A stretch of DNA of 28,310 nt from QYOJ01 sp043806735 (GCA_043806735.1 JAZDGR010000137.1:1-28310), one strand, 5' to 3'. Shown: positions 7,431-16,190, counted from the stretch's first letter. Program-made: numbers and translations. The notes: generated by a model from the letters alone, not told the origin.

Positions 7431-8294
7431 ATGGATAAAAAAATGCAGGAACACGGAAAATCCAATCTAGGTAATCATAGAAGCAGCAAAGCGCCGGAAA
7501 CGTTCGGCGTAACAACGCAGACGTTGGTAGATTTATCCCCCGACTTCACGGTGGTGCACACCCTTGACGGCAGGATAGTTCTTGTCAACAGGGCTTTTGA
7601 AACGCTGCTGGGGTATACAAAGGAAGAGCTGAAGTCGCCTTTTAATGCCATTAACGGTTTCCTGGAGATCCTCTTCAAGGATTATGATCAATATGCTGAA
7701 GAGGATCGGAAAGCGATGATCCGGCGGCTTTATTTTGCCTCAAAAAATGTTTCCCAGCTTCTCATGAACCTGCTGGACTGAGCGCAATCCCAATCGGGAA
7801 AAATGGATCGTCGTCCCGAAAACATGGATTTAAGCGTCATCGCCACTGAAACTATGAATCTTTTGCGCGCTCAGGCTCATGAAAAAAATATCCGGCTGAG
7901 TACCTCCATAGCGATGAACACCTGGGCGTATGCCGATGAAAATATGGCGAGAACCATTTTCCGCAACCTGGTCTCGAATGCGATCAAATTCACCCACACC
8001 GGAGGGGAAGTCCGTATTGGATCAGAATGCGTCGCCGAGGAACCCATCCCCGTGGTAGTCGTTAGCGTGAAGGATAACGGCATCGGGATTTCCGGAGAAA
8101 ACCTGAACAAGCTTTTCCGGATGGATGAACCGGTCACTACGCCGGGCACTGCCAGAGAGAAGGGTACAGGATTGGGATTGCAGCTCTGCAAGGAATTCGT
8201 GGAAAAAAACGGAGGCCGGATATGGGCTGAAAGTGAACCCGGGAAAGGGAGTACATTTGTGTTTACCCTGCCCGTCGAACAAAGTAAATTCTGA
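7431..8294 (+). pseudogene. PAS-histidine kinase remnant (lost H-box, internal stop)
   Basis: Two open segments in one frame, 7431-7781 and 7803-8294, read as a single sensor kinase. The N-terminal part is a PAS start (LVDLSPDFTVVHTLDGRIVLVN, then LLGYTKEELK). This jumps at about 7640-7650 straight into the post-His part of the HisKA helix (SPFNAINGFLEILF), so the expected HDLKSPF phospho-His motif is missing. The helix ends LLMNLLD, then TGA at 7779-7781, then AQSQSGK in frame; homologous kinases have Trp there, so TGG to TGA is likely. The second segment keeps an ATPase domain: N-box FRNLVSNAIKF, G1 VKDNGIGIS, G2 GTGLGLQLCKEF. Autophosphorylation should be impossible even if the stop were read through. 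An intact ATPase-only product from 7803 cannot be excluded. Confidence 0.8.
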
Positions 8295-8317
8295 GCAAAA
8301 AATTAATTATTATCGAT

Positions 8318-8370
8318 CATAGTCGAATAATGTTATTTATCTTTGTGTTTTATTGTCCATAATCGAATAA
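8318..8370 (+). promoter_or_regulatory. Promoter of the AAA/DUF4143 gene with flanking direct repeats
   Basis: TATCTTTG at 8338-8345 matches TANNTTTG, 28 nt before the ATG at 8373. It is bracketed by a 13-bp direct repeat with one mismatch: CATAGTCGAATAA (8318-8330) and CATAATCGAATAA (8358-8370). The copies are exactly 40 bp apart, about four helical turns, so a regulator could bind both on one DNA face. This is inference from layout. Confidence 0.5.
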
Positions 8371-8372
8371 AA

Positions 8373-9581
8373 ATGATAATTAGAAATCGTTACCTTGATC
8401 GACTCCAGCCGTTTATAAACAGACCATTGATCAAGGCAATTACGGGAGTGAGAAGATGTGGAAAAAGCACCTTGCTTCAACAAATAGTGCAATCATTCAA
8501 CGGAAACATTGTTGAAGCGGAAAATATCATTTTAATCAACAAGGAATTGTTGGAGTTTGATGCAATTAAAACCTATGTTGACTTGCATCAATATATACAT
8601 TTAAAAAGTAAAGGGAGAAAAGGTACTATCTATGTATTTATTGATGAAGTTCAGGAGATTGAACAGTGGGAAAGGGCTATCGCTTCTCTCTTCGCCGAGA
8701 AGCGTTTTGATATTTATATAACCGGGTCGAATGCCCGGCTGCTTTCATCCGAATTATCAACCCTGCTCTCGGGAAGGTATATTGAAATTAAAATGTATCC
8801 CTTCATTTTCAAGGAATTCTTTGAAATTTCCTCCACGTCGGGGCGAATTTCTAATCCCGCCCTTGCTTTTGAAAAGTTTATTAAATACGGAGGATTTCCA
8901 GGTCTGCATAGCCTTGAATGGGATGACATCCCGGTACGACAATTTCTCGAGTCAATTTACAACACTATTTTGTTGAAAGATATTGTCATCCGTTACGGCA
9001 TCCGGGATGTATACATGCTTGAGAAAATTGTGGAATATCTGATCTCAAACTGCGGGAACATCACTTCTGCAAATAAAATAAGCGCTTTTGTAAAATCACA
9101 GCATAAAACCATCTCCGTAGATACTGTACAAAATTATATCAACTATACCCGCAGCGCACTCCTGACACATCAGATAAAGCGATACAATTTAAAAGGGAAA
9201 CGCATCCTTGAAAGCCTGGAAAAATATTATACTTGCGACACGGGGTTAAATTTTGCCGTGAAAGGTTATTCCCCCGATGCCCTTCCCGGTAATCTGGAAA
9301 ATATCGTTCTCCTTGAACTGCTTTCAAGGGGCTATATCGTGTATTTAGGAAAATGGAATACACACGAAATCGACTTTATTGCCGAAAAAGGGACTGAAAA
9401 AATTTATCTTCAGGTTTGTACAACCTTAAAAGAAGAAAAAACAGTTGATCGTGAGTACCGGGCATTGGAATCAGTCAATGACCATTTTCCAAAACTGGTT
9501 CTTTCTCTGGATGAGGGTTTTGACACTTCCCGAAAGGGAATCCGCTGGATGAATATCAAAGATTTTTTATTGCAGGGATGA
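8373..9581 (+). CDS. AAA ATPase with DUF4143 domain
   Basis: This 402-residue protein has an N-terminal AAA_14 P-loop domain and a C-terminal DUF4143 domain. Walker A is GVRRCGKST (about residues 25-33), Walker B is VFIDEVQEI (about 91-99) and a sensor-1-like ITGSNA follows at about 118. The C-terminal region has WNTHEIDFIAEKG and KIYLQVCT, resembling a PD-(D/E)XK-like core with Q in place of K. The start at 8373 is chosen because it falls just after the promoter and begins MIIRNRYLDRL, typical for the family. The cellular role of this family is not established. It sits alone between damaged kinase genes and is strongly AT-rich (hand count 27 percent GC in 8521-8580), suggesting horizontal acquisition. 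Confidence 0.9.
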   Translation: MIIRNRYLDRLQPFINRPLIKAITGVRRCGKSTLLQQIVQSFNGNIVEAENIILINKELLEFDAIKTYVDLHQYIHLKSKGRKGTIYVFIDEVQEIEQWERAIASLFAEKRFDIYITGSNARLLSSELSTLLSGRYIEIKMYPFIFKEFFEISSTSGRISNPALAFEKFIKYGGFPGLHSLEWDDIPVRQFLESIYNTILLKDIVIRYGIRDVYMLEKIVEYLISNCGNITSANKISAFVKSQHKTISVDTVQNYINYTRSALLTHQIKRYNLKGKRILESLEKYYTCDTGLNFAVKGYSPDALPGNLENIVLLELLSRGYIVYLGKWNTHEIDFIAEKGTEKIYLQVCTTLKEEKTVDREYRALESVNDHFPKLVLSLDEGFDTSRKGIRWMNIKDFLLQG

Positions 9582-9607
9582 CCATCTCAATAACCCATTG
9601 ACTCCTC

Positions 9608-11648
9608 ATGAAACAAAAACCGAACAACAAAGAACAACCTATCCGGATCCTTTATCTCGAAAATGATCCGCGGGATTTCGAAATGGTTCAACACCAGTTT
9701 GAATCAGAACGGTTTGATGCCATCCTCCGGCGCGTAGAGACGCGGGAGCAATTCCTGGACTTTGTTCATCCTGACGATTTAACTTCTACCCGGGAAGCAG
9801 TATCCAGACTGGCCTCGCAAAAAGAGGTGCTTAACTTTGAAAACCGGTATCGTTGCAAGGACGGAACCTACCGGTGGATTGAATGGCGTTCTTATCCGGA
9901 AGGGAATGCCATTTTCGCCGTTGCCCGGGATATCACGAAGCGAAAGCAAGCGGAGGAAGAGATCACTATGATAAATCAGGAACTCCAGTCCCTAAACCGG
10001 GTAATCCTGAATGCCAACCGGAGCCTCCATCTGCAAGACCAGCGCGAGATCATCATGGATGAGGCTCTCGGGGTTGGAAGCGACCGGACAGGAAAAACCC
10101 TATGATCTGGAATTGGAGATGATCACGGCAAAAGGAAACAATAAATGGGTGCGCACTATCGGTCACCCTGTAAAGGATGGAGGGAAAGTGATCAAGTTGC
10201 GGGGCTCATTCCAGGATATCACGGACCGGAAGCAGTCTGAAAAAGCGGTCCGTGAAAGCGAGATTCGGTATCGGTCCCTTTTTGAAAATTCGCTGGATGC
10301 AGTTTTGTTGACCGCACCGGATGGCTCTATACTCGATGTCAATCCGGCGACGTGTAAAATGTTTGGGTTGACAGCCGAAGAAATCCGGAAACAAGGTCGG
10401 GCTGCACGGGTCGATGCCTCCGATCTGCGGCTGACGGCTGCCTTGAATGAACGAAGCCGTACGGGTAAGGTAAGAGCAGAAATTACTATGATCAGGTCTG
10501 ATGGGACGAAATTTCCGGCGGATATCTCGTCGACGATTTTCACCGATTCGCAGGGAGAGCAACGAACCAGCATGATCATTCGCGACATCACCGAGCGCAG
10601 ACGGGCGGAGGAGGCGATACGGGAGAGTGAGGAACTTTTCTCGAAAATATTCAGAGCCAGTCCAATTGCTCTATCTATTGCAAGGGTGTCCGACGGAAAA
10701 CTCACTGAAGTAAATGATGTATGGCTAAAACTAATGGGCTATTCAAGGGAAGAAGCTGTTGGATATAATGCAGAAGAATTAAAAATTGTTGACACCGAAC
10801 TCAGATCCAAACTTCGCGAAGAATTATTAAGTAAAAGAAACTTAAGGCTTGTTGAGAATGAGATTACAACAAAAAGTGGTGAGAAGAAAAGTATCTTGAC
10901 CTCGGCTGAGATAATAACAATGAAGGGTCACCAATTTTCAATTAATTTAGTATTAGACGTCACCGAGCGAAAACATGCCGAGGACCTTCTCATCCAGACG
11001 ATGAACCGTTTGATCGAAACAGAAGAAACATTGAAACGAACGGCCGCCCAACAGCTTCACGACCAGTTAGGACAGAACCTTACTGCGCTCAACCTGAATC
11101 TCTCTTTCATCCGTAGTCAGATCCCTCAATACAAGAACGAAAAACTGGAAAAGCGCCTGACCGATTAAATGGTTTTGGTCGAAGATACCGTCGACCAAAT
11201 CCGGAATATCATGACCGACCTGCGGCCCCCGGTGCTTGACGATTTCGGATTGCATGCGGCGCTTGAGTGGAGCATTGCCCGGTTTACCGAGCGCACTTCA
11301 ATTGCGGTCGAATATACAGGCCGGGATCTCACCAAACGCCTGCCTCTCAATCTGGAATATGCACTTTTCAGAATGGCGCAGGAGGCGCTTCACAACGTGG
11401 TGAAGCATGCCCGGGCCAGCCATATCCGGGTAACCATGAAGGAACACAGGGATTCGGTCAGGTTAACCATTCAGGACGACGGGATTGGGTTTGATCTGAA
11501 AAAGCTCGCAGAAAAGAAAGAAGCTCCGGGATTTGGGCTGACGGACATCGCCGAACGGATGAAGGCGTTGGGAGGAACATTTGAGATCACCTCTTCCCCG
11601 GGTAAGGGGACCCGGATCATTCTTGAAATCAAACGAACAGCAATATGA
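9608..11648 (+). pseudogene. Multi-PAS NarX/LiaS-type histidine kinase, broken by frameshift and stop
   Basis: Three open segments (9608-10105, about 10088-11168, 11169-11648) form one damaged sensor kinase. The first opens as a receiver domain (IRILYLENDPRDFE) but after about 35 residues, at REQFLD, changes to the C-terminal half of a PAS fold (FVHPDDL to FAVARDITKRK). Near 10065-10100 the frame shifts and sequence resumes as another PAS C-terminal half (YDLELEMITAKGNNKWVRT). Two PAS domains follow, then a HisKA_3 domain with the phospho-His in QLHDQLGQNL (codon at 11058-11060). A TAA at 11166-11168 interrupts RLTD*MVLVEDT where relatives carry Ser, so TCA to TAA is likely. The end is a HATPase domain (N-box MAQEALHNVVKHA, G-box DDGIGFD). 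The kinase stop overlaps the regulator start by ATGA, the standard pair layout. Confidence 0.8.
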
Positions 11649-12268
11649 TACGCATTTTGATTGCCGACGATCATGCCATTGTGCGCGACGGCTTGCGGCT
11701 GATCCTTGAATCGCACGGAGAGATGAAGATCATTGCGGAGACGGCCAACGGACTGGAGGCTGTCAAACAGGCAAAAGCGTTAAAACCCGACGTGATTGTC
11801 ATGGATATCTCCATGCCCAACCTGAACGGGATCGAGGCGACGCGAAGAATTGTCGAGAATAACCCTCAGAGCCGGGTGGTCATCCTTTCGATTCACTCCA
11901 CGGTGGAAGACATCTTCAGAGCACTTCAGGCTGGGGCCTTAGGGTATCTGTTGAAAGAATCGGCCGGGGCCGAAGTGATACAAGCAGTGCTGGCGGCTCA
12001 TGCAGGGAGGCGGTACCTCTCCCGGAAGGTGGACGACATTGTCATTGACAACTACATCCGGGAGCGTAACCAGGTAAAGGCCAAAAGTCCGTTGGAGCAG
12101 CTCAGCAGCCGCGAAAAGGAGGTGTTGCAGATGGTAGCCGAAGGGAAAACCAGCAGCGAGATCGCTGGAATCCTTTTCCTGTCAATCAAAACCATCGAAA
12201 CCTATCGCAGCCGGTGGCCATTGAGTTCAGGATATTTCATCCCGGGGGAAAGGAACGGTGGATTTTAG
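11645..12268 (+). pseudogene. NarL/LuxR-type response regulator, truncated in its DNA-binding helix
   Basis: This is a response regulator whose receiver domain is intact: acidic pair D8-D9 (IADDHAIVRDG), phospho-acceptor D54 (VIVMDISMPNL) and the conserved Lys in GYLLKES. The LuxR helix-turn-helix starts normally (LSSREKEVLQMVAEGKTSSEI), but after the recognition helix KTIETYRSR the homology ends. About 20 unrelated residues read out of frame from the next gene, up to the stop at 12266-12268. The normal final helix of the LuxR domain is therefore missing, and DNA binding is doubtful. It overlaps the upstream kinase by 4 nt. It might still be translated as a stable receiver-only protein. Confidence 0.78.
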
Positions 12269-15099
12269 GAAGTGGTGAACTGATAAAGGATCTATCCGGC
12301 AGACCGGAACGTCTGGTCGGAACAGCGTTGGATATTACCGACCGGAAACTGCCCGAACTGCAAGGAAAACTGATCGCGAATATTCTGACCACCCTGAACC
12401 GCCCTAATGACTGGCCTTATCTGATCAGGGATATTTTACAGCAGATAAAGGATTTCACCGGACATACAGCAGTGGGGATCCGTTTACAAAAGGACGGGGA
12501 CTATCCTTACTATGAAGCGACCGGGTATCCCGTTAAATTTATTGACTCGGAAACCTCCTTGTGCGAAACCGATGCACAGGGGCATAAAGTACGGAATAAG
12601 GAAGGGAGACCCCAGCTGGCCTGTCTCTGCGGACAAGTGATTGAAGGCAGGACTGACCCTTCACAGCCATTTTTTACCCCAAACGGGAGCTTTTGGACAA
12701 ACAGCCTCTCGGCCATGATATCGGAAGATAGCACAAAGAGCCCGGTGTTACTTGTCAGAAACCATTGTCTTCTTGCAGGATTTCAATCGATGGCTTTGGT
12801 CCCGGTCAAATCGGGAAAACAGACCGTGGGATTATTGCAGTTCAGGGATACGCGCCCCAACCGGTTCACTCCGGAGACGATCCGGTTTCTGGAAGAACTC
12901 GGCGAGACCATCGGCCTGGCGTTTCAGCGGATTACAAACGAAACTGAGATCAGACACTCCGAAGCCAAGTACCGGGATATCTTCACGTTTGCCCCGGTGG
13001 GAATCTATCAGTCAACCCGCGACGGAAAAATCCTGAGCGCAAACCCGGAACTTGCCAACCTGCTCGGGTACTCAACCCCGGAAGATATCCTGAAACTCAA
13101 CATGTCAAAAGACCTGTACTGGGATACATCGGTGCGTGACCAACTTATTTCCCTATACGAGCCGGATAATTCGGTAAGAAGCGTGGATCTCCGGTGGAAA
13201 CGGAAAGATGGCACACCCGCCTGGGTCGGACTTACTGCCCATGCAGTGAAAGATTCACAAGGGAATACCCTCTATTTTGAAGGCTTTGTCAGTGATGCTA
13301 CCGAACGGAAAAAAGCAGATGAAATATTTGGTGCGCTGAACGCAGCAGCTATGAATATCCAACGGGCGCTCACACAGGATGAGATTTTTGCTGGAATCTC
13401 GGGTGAAATCAGAGCCATGGGAGGGCATTGCGCCATTTTTCAAGTGGATGAAGAACATCATGTTATCCATACAAGATATCACAGTTATGACGCTGTTATA
13501 GTCAGCGCCGTGGAAAAAATTCTCGGAAAAAAATCAGAGGAATTTCCAATTCCAATCCATGCCGTAGCAGAGTACAGGCAGGTGATTGAGCATCGACAAT
13601 CGTTGCTGGTCATTGACCCCGCGTTTTTTCTAAAACAGATCTTCCCTGAGGTTACTGAGTCGATGGTTATCAAATTTGCAGATCTGATTAAACGCACTCA
13701 GGTTATTCTAGCTCCGATCATTGAAAACGAGAAGGTTATCGGGATATTATCGGTGCGTTCGGACAGACTCTCCGAACGGGATGTTCCTGTCATCACTGCG
13801 TTTGCTCATCAGATCGCGGGCGCCTGGAGCCGGACCGGCATGTTCGAAAAAATGAATCAGGAAATCCAGGAACGCCAGAAAATAGAAGCTGCATTGGTGG
13901 TGGCAAAAGATAAAGCAGAGGAATCGGGCCGGCTAAAGACGTCGCTGCTGAACAATATGAGCCACGAATTCCGCACTCCGATGAATGCGATTCTGGGCTT
14001 TTCATCCCTGATTGAAAACGATACCGTTGATCCGGGATTCCAGGATATGGCTCATCGGATCCACAGCGCAGGCTCCCGTCTGATGAAGACGCTCGATGAC
14101 ATACTCGAATACTCCCAGTTAAGATTCAGCGCTCTGCCGGAGCAGATTGAACCGGTCGACATTTATGAAACATTGGCCGGCTTGATTCCCAAATACCGCA
14201 AAGAAGCGGGTAAAAAGCAAGTTCAGGTCAATTACGCTCCCAAAAGTCATCCGGTGGTTGCGATTGCACAGGGGCATTTCGTCCTTTTGATGGATCATCT
14301 GGTTGAAAACGCAATTAAATTTACCAAACAGGGAAGCATTTCAATCAGAATCCGGGAGACCGGAACCGGGGGAAAAAACTGGGCGGAGATCGCCGTTTCC
14401 GATACCGGTATCGGGATTGCCAAAGAACATATGCGACTGATTTTTGAAGAGTTCCGCCAGGTCAGCGAGGGATATGGCCGCGCCCACGAAGGTTCCGGTT
14501 TGGGCCTCTCCATTGCCAACCGGATCGTAACGATGTATGGTGGATTGATCAAGGCCGAAAGCGAACCGGGCAAAGGATCGACCTTTACCGTTAGTTTACC
14601 GTTACTTGCAAAGGAGCCTGTTCAGGAACCGAAAGCGCAGGCTCCCGTGAAAAAAAGACCCCTCCCGGAACAATCGCCCGGCATCCCGGCCTCATTCCGG
14701 AAACTCAATGGAGAAACCATTCAGATATTGGTTGTAGAGGATAACGAAGATAACGTAGATGTAATCAAGATTCACCTGAACAGCAAAGCCTCTCTGGATG
14801 TAGCCTTTGATGGAGACATGGCTCTCAAGAAGATCAGGGAAAAGCAGTTCGATGTCATCCTGATGGATATTCACCTCGGTTCAGGAAAAAACGGGCTGGA
14901 TGCTACCCGTAAGATCCGGAAGATTCCCGGTTATGAGTTCACACCAATCATCGCAGTAACAGGGTACACCTTGACTGAGGACAAGGACCGGATTTTTTCC
15001 GCCGGATGCACCCATTATCTCGGGAAACCCTTTACCAAAACCGGATTGATTCACATCTTACAGGAAGCTGTTTCAGGGCTCGCGGGTAAAACTGCCTGA
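12214..15099 (+). CDS. Hybrid sensor histidine kinase (PAS-GAF-PAS-GAF-HisKA-HATPase-REC), N-terminus missing
   Basis: This long open frame of 961 codons encodes a hybrid kinase. It begins inside a PAS_3 domain (EFRIFHPGGKERWI to LDITDRK, residues about 3-45), so the true start is lost at the junction with the response regulator; GTG at 12214 is only the first possible start in frame. Next come a GAF-like domain (about 52-245), a PAS domain (about 247-365), a second GAF-like domain (about 370-545) and HisKA with H584 in NNMSHEFRTPMNAI. The HATPase domain has VENAIKFT, SDTGIGI and GSGLGLSIANRI, and the C-terminal receiver has phospho-Asp D885 in VILMDIHL. All catalytic motifs after the junction look intact, but expression would need an internal or re-initiated start. 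Confidence 0.82.
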   Translation: MAIEFRIFHPGGKERWILGSGELIKDLSGRPERLVGTALDITDRKLPELQGKLIANILTTLNRPNDWPYLIRDILQQIKDFTGHTAVGIRLQKDGDYPYYEATGYPVKFIDSETSLCETDAQGHKVRNKEGRPQLACLCGQVIEGRTDPSQPFFTPNGSFWTNSLSAMISEDSTKSPVLLVRNHCLLAGFQSMALVPVKSGKQTVGLLQFRDTRPNRFTPETIRFLEELGETIGLAFQRITNETEIRHSEAKYRDIFTFAPVGIYQSTRDGKILSANPELANLLGYSTPEDILKLNMSKDLYWDTSVRDQLISLYEPDNSVRSVDLRWKRKDGTPAWVGLTAHAVKDSQGNTLYFEGFVSDATERKKADEIFGALNAAAMNIQRALTQDEIFAGISGEIRAMGGHCAIFQVDEEHHVIHTRYHSYDAVIVSAVEKILGKKSEEFPIPIHAVAEYRQVIEHRQSLLVIDPAFFLKQIFPEVTESMVIKFADLIKRTQVILAPIIENEKVIGILSVRSDRLSERDVPVITAFAHQIAGAWSRTGMFEKMNQEIQERQKIEAALVVAKDKAEESGRLKTSLLNNMSHEFRTPMNAILGFSSLIENDTVDPGFQDMAHRIHSAGSRLMKTLDDILEYSQLRFSALPEQIEPVDIYETLAGLIPKYRKEAGKKQVQVNYAPKSHPVVAIAQGHFVLLMDHLVENAIKFTKQGSISIRIRETGTGGKNWAEIAVSDTGIGIAKEHMRLIFEEFRQVSEGYGRAHEGSGLGLSIANRIVTMYGGLIKAESEPGKGSTFTVSLPLLAKEPVQEPKAQAPVKKRPLPEQSPGIPASFRKLNGETIQILVVEDNEDNVDVIKIHLNSKASLDVAFDGDMALKKIREKQFDVILMDIHLGSGKNGLDATRKIRKIPGYEFTPIIAVTGYTLTEDKDRIFSAGCTHYLGKPFTKTGLIHILQEAVSGLAGKTA

Positions 15100-15118
15100 A
15101 CCCGACAATCCCGTGCAC

Positions 15119-16117
15119 CTATCTGATCGTCTTAAACCCAATAATCTCCCTCACCTCCCGAATGGTTTTTGAGGCGGAGGCCCGGGCTTTTTCGGCGCCT
15201 GAACGGGATACTTTTCGGAGATAAGCTTCATTGGACCCGATCTCAAGGATTTTTTCACGGATCGGGGAGGTAAACCGGATGATGTCTTCTGCCAGTTGTT
15301 TTTTCATCTCGCCGTACCGGATCTCGCACCGGTTATAAAGCGTATTGAAATGAGTACAGGTAGAGGGATCGGAAAAGGCTTCGAGGAGCTGGAAGAGATT
15401 TTCGATCGCCTGTGGTTTTGGCTGGTTCGGCTCGGTGGGTCCGGTATCGGTGACGGCCCGCAGTACTTTTTTTCGGATTACCTCCGGGGAATCTGCCAGG
15501 AAAATAGCGCTGCTTTCGTTTTCGGATTTGGACATTTTCAGGCTCCCGTCGAGTCCCGGGATCTTGATCAGCTCTTCCCCGAAATTGTAAGCGACAGGTT
15601 CCGGGAAATAGGTAACCTTGTACATCCTGTTGAACCGGTTGGCAAAGGTGCGGGTCATTTCCAGATGCTGTTCCTGGTCTTTCCCCACGGGGACTTTATG
15701 GGCTTTGTGGATGATGATGTCGGCTGCCATCAGGGTGGGGTAAGTCAGCAACCCGGCATTAACATTGTTGGGCTGGGAGCGGATCTTCTCCTTAAAAGAG
15801 GTGCAACGTTCAAGTTCCCCTACATAGGCATTCATATTCAGCAGCAGGTAGAGCTCCGAAACTTCCGGGAGATCACTCTGAATATATAAGGTCGCTTTTT
15901 CGGGATCGAGGCCGCAGGCAAGAAATTCCACCAACACCGCCTGTACGCTTTGCTGAAGGTTCTCGGGGGTAGGATGGGTAGTCAATGAGTGATAATCGGC
16001 AATTAAAAAATAACACTGGTTTTCTTCCTGCATCTTCACGAAATTCCGGATCGCACCGAAATAGTTCCCGAGGTGCAGGTTACCTGTCGACCGTATGCCG
16101 CTAACAACGATGTCCAT
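15119..16117 (-). CDS. trpS: Tryptophan--tRNA ligase
   Basis: This class I aminoacyl-tRNA synthetase charges tRNA-Trp with tryptophan; 332 residues from the ATG at 16117. The HIGH-type motif is HLGN (H15-N18 in TGNLHLGNYFG) and the KMSKS motif is exact at about residues 194-198 (LKMSKSENE). Other TrpRS landmarks are MAADIIIHKA and VPVGKDQEQHLE. An in-frame TTG 30 nt upstream is possible but lies against the tandem repeat and would add ten residues not expected before MDIVVSGIRSTG. It is convergent with the hybrid kinase gene (19 nt apart) and downstream of rng. Confidence 0.96.
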   Translation of the reverse strand: MDIVVSGIRSTGNLHLGNYFGAIRNFVKMQEENQCYFLIADYHSLTTHPTPENLQQSVQAVLVEFLACGLDPEKATLYIQSDLPEVSELYLLLNMNAYVGELERCTSFKEKIRSQPNNVNAGLLTYPTLMAADIIIHKAHKVPVGKDQEQHLEMTRTFANRFNRMYKVTYFPEPVAYNFGEELIKIPGLDGSLKMSKSENESSAIFLADSPEVIRKKVLRAVTDTGPTEPNQPKPQAIENLFQLLEAFSDPSTCTHFNTLYNRCEIRYGEMKKQLAEDIIRFTSPIREKILEIGSNEAYLRKVSRSGAEKARASASKTIREVREIIGFKTIR

Positions 16118-16150
16118 TAGGTTATTTTTTAAGTCCTCAGTCTTCAATTA

Positions 16151-16190
16151 GCACATTAGCACATTAGCACATCAGCACATTAGCACATCA
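16151..16190. repeat. Five tandem 8-bp units (GCACATYA)
   Basis: GCACATTA, GCACATTA, GCACATCA, GCACATTA and GCACATCA lie head to tail between rng and trpS. The last unit supplies the rng stop codon (TGA on the minus strand, 16188-16190). There is no dyad or spacer structure, so this is not a CRISPR array. Confidence 0.85.

Noticed and set aside
7779..7781. In-frame TGA considered as selenocysteine or programmed read-through
   Set aside because: No SECIS-like hairpin was noticed and the position is normally Trp. The same region has other disabling changes, so nonsense mutation is simpler.
5855..9581. Toxin-antitoxin-like pair plus AAA/DUF4143 gene considered as a defence island
   Set aside because: hflX and a kinase remnant separate them, there are no recombinase, integrase or known defence effector genes, and the AAA/DUF4143 family has no settled defence role.
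8373..9581. AAA/DUF4143 gene considered as a transposition protein
   Set aside because: No terminal inverted repeats, target-site duplications or partner transposase were found on either side.
15296..15889. Long open frame antisense to trpS
   Set aside because: It is fully covered by trpS, whose HIGH and KMSKS motifs are intact; composition looks like a reverse-complement shadow.
16151..16190. Tandem repeat considered as a CRISPR array
   Set aside because: Units are 8 bp with no spacers and no cas genes nearby.
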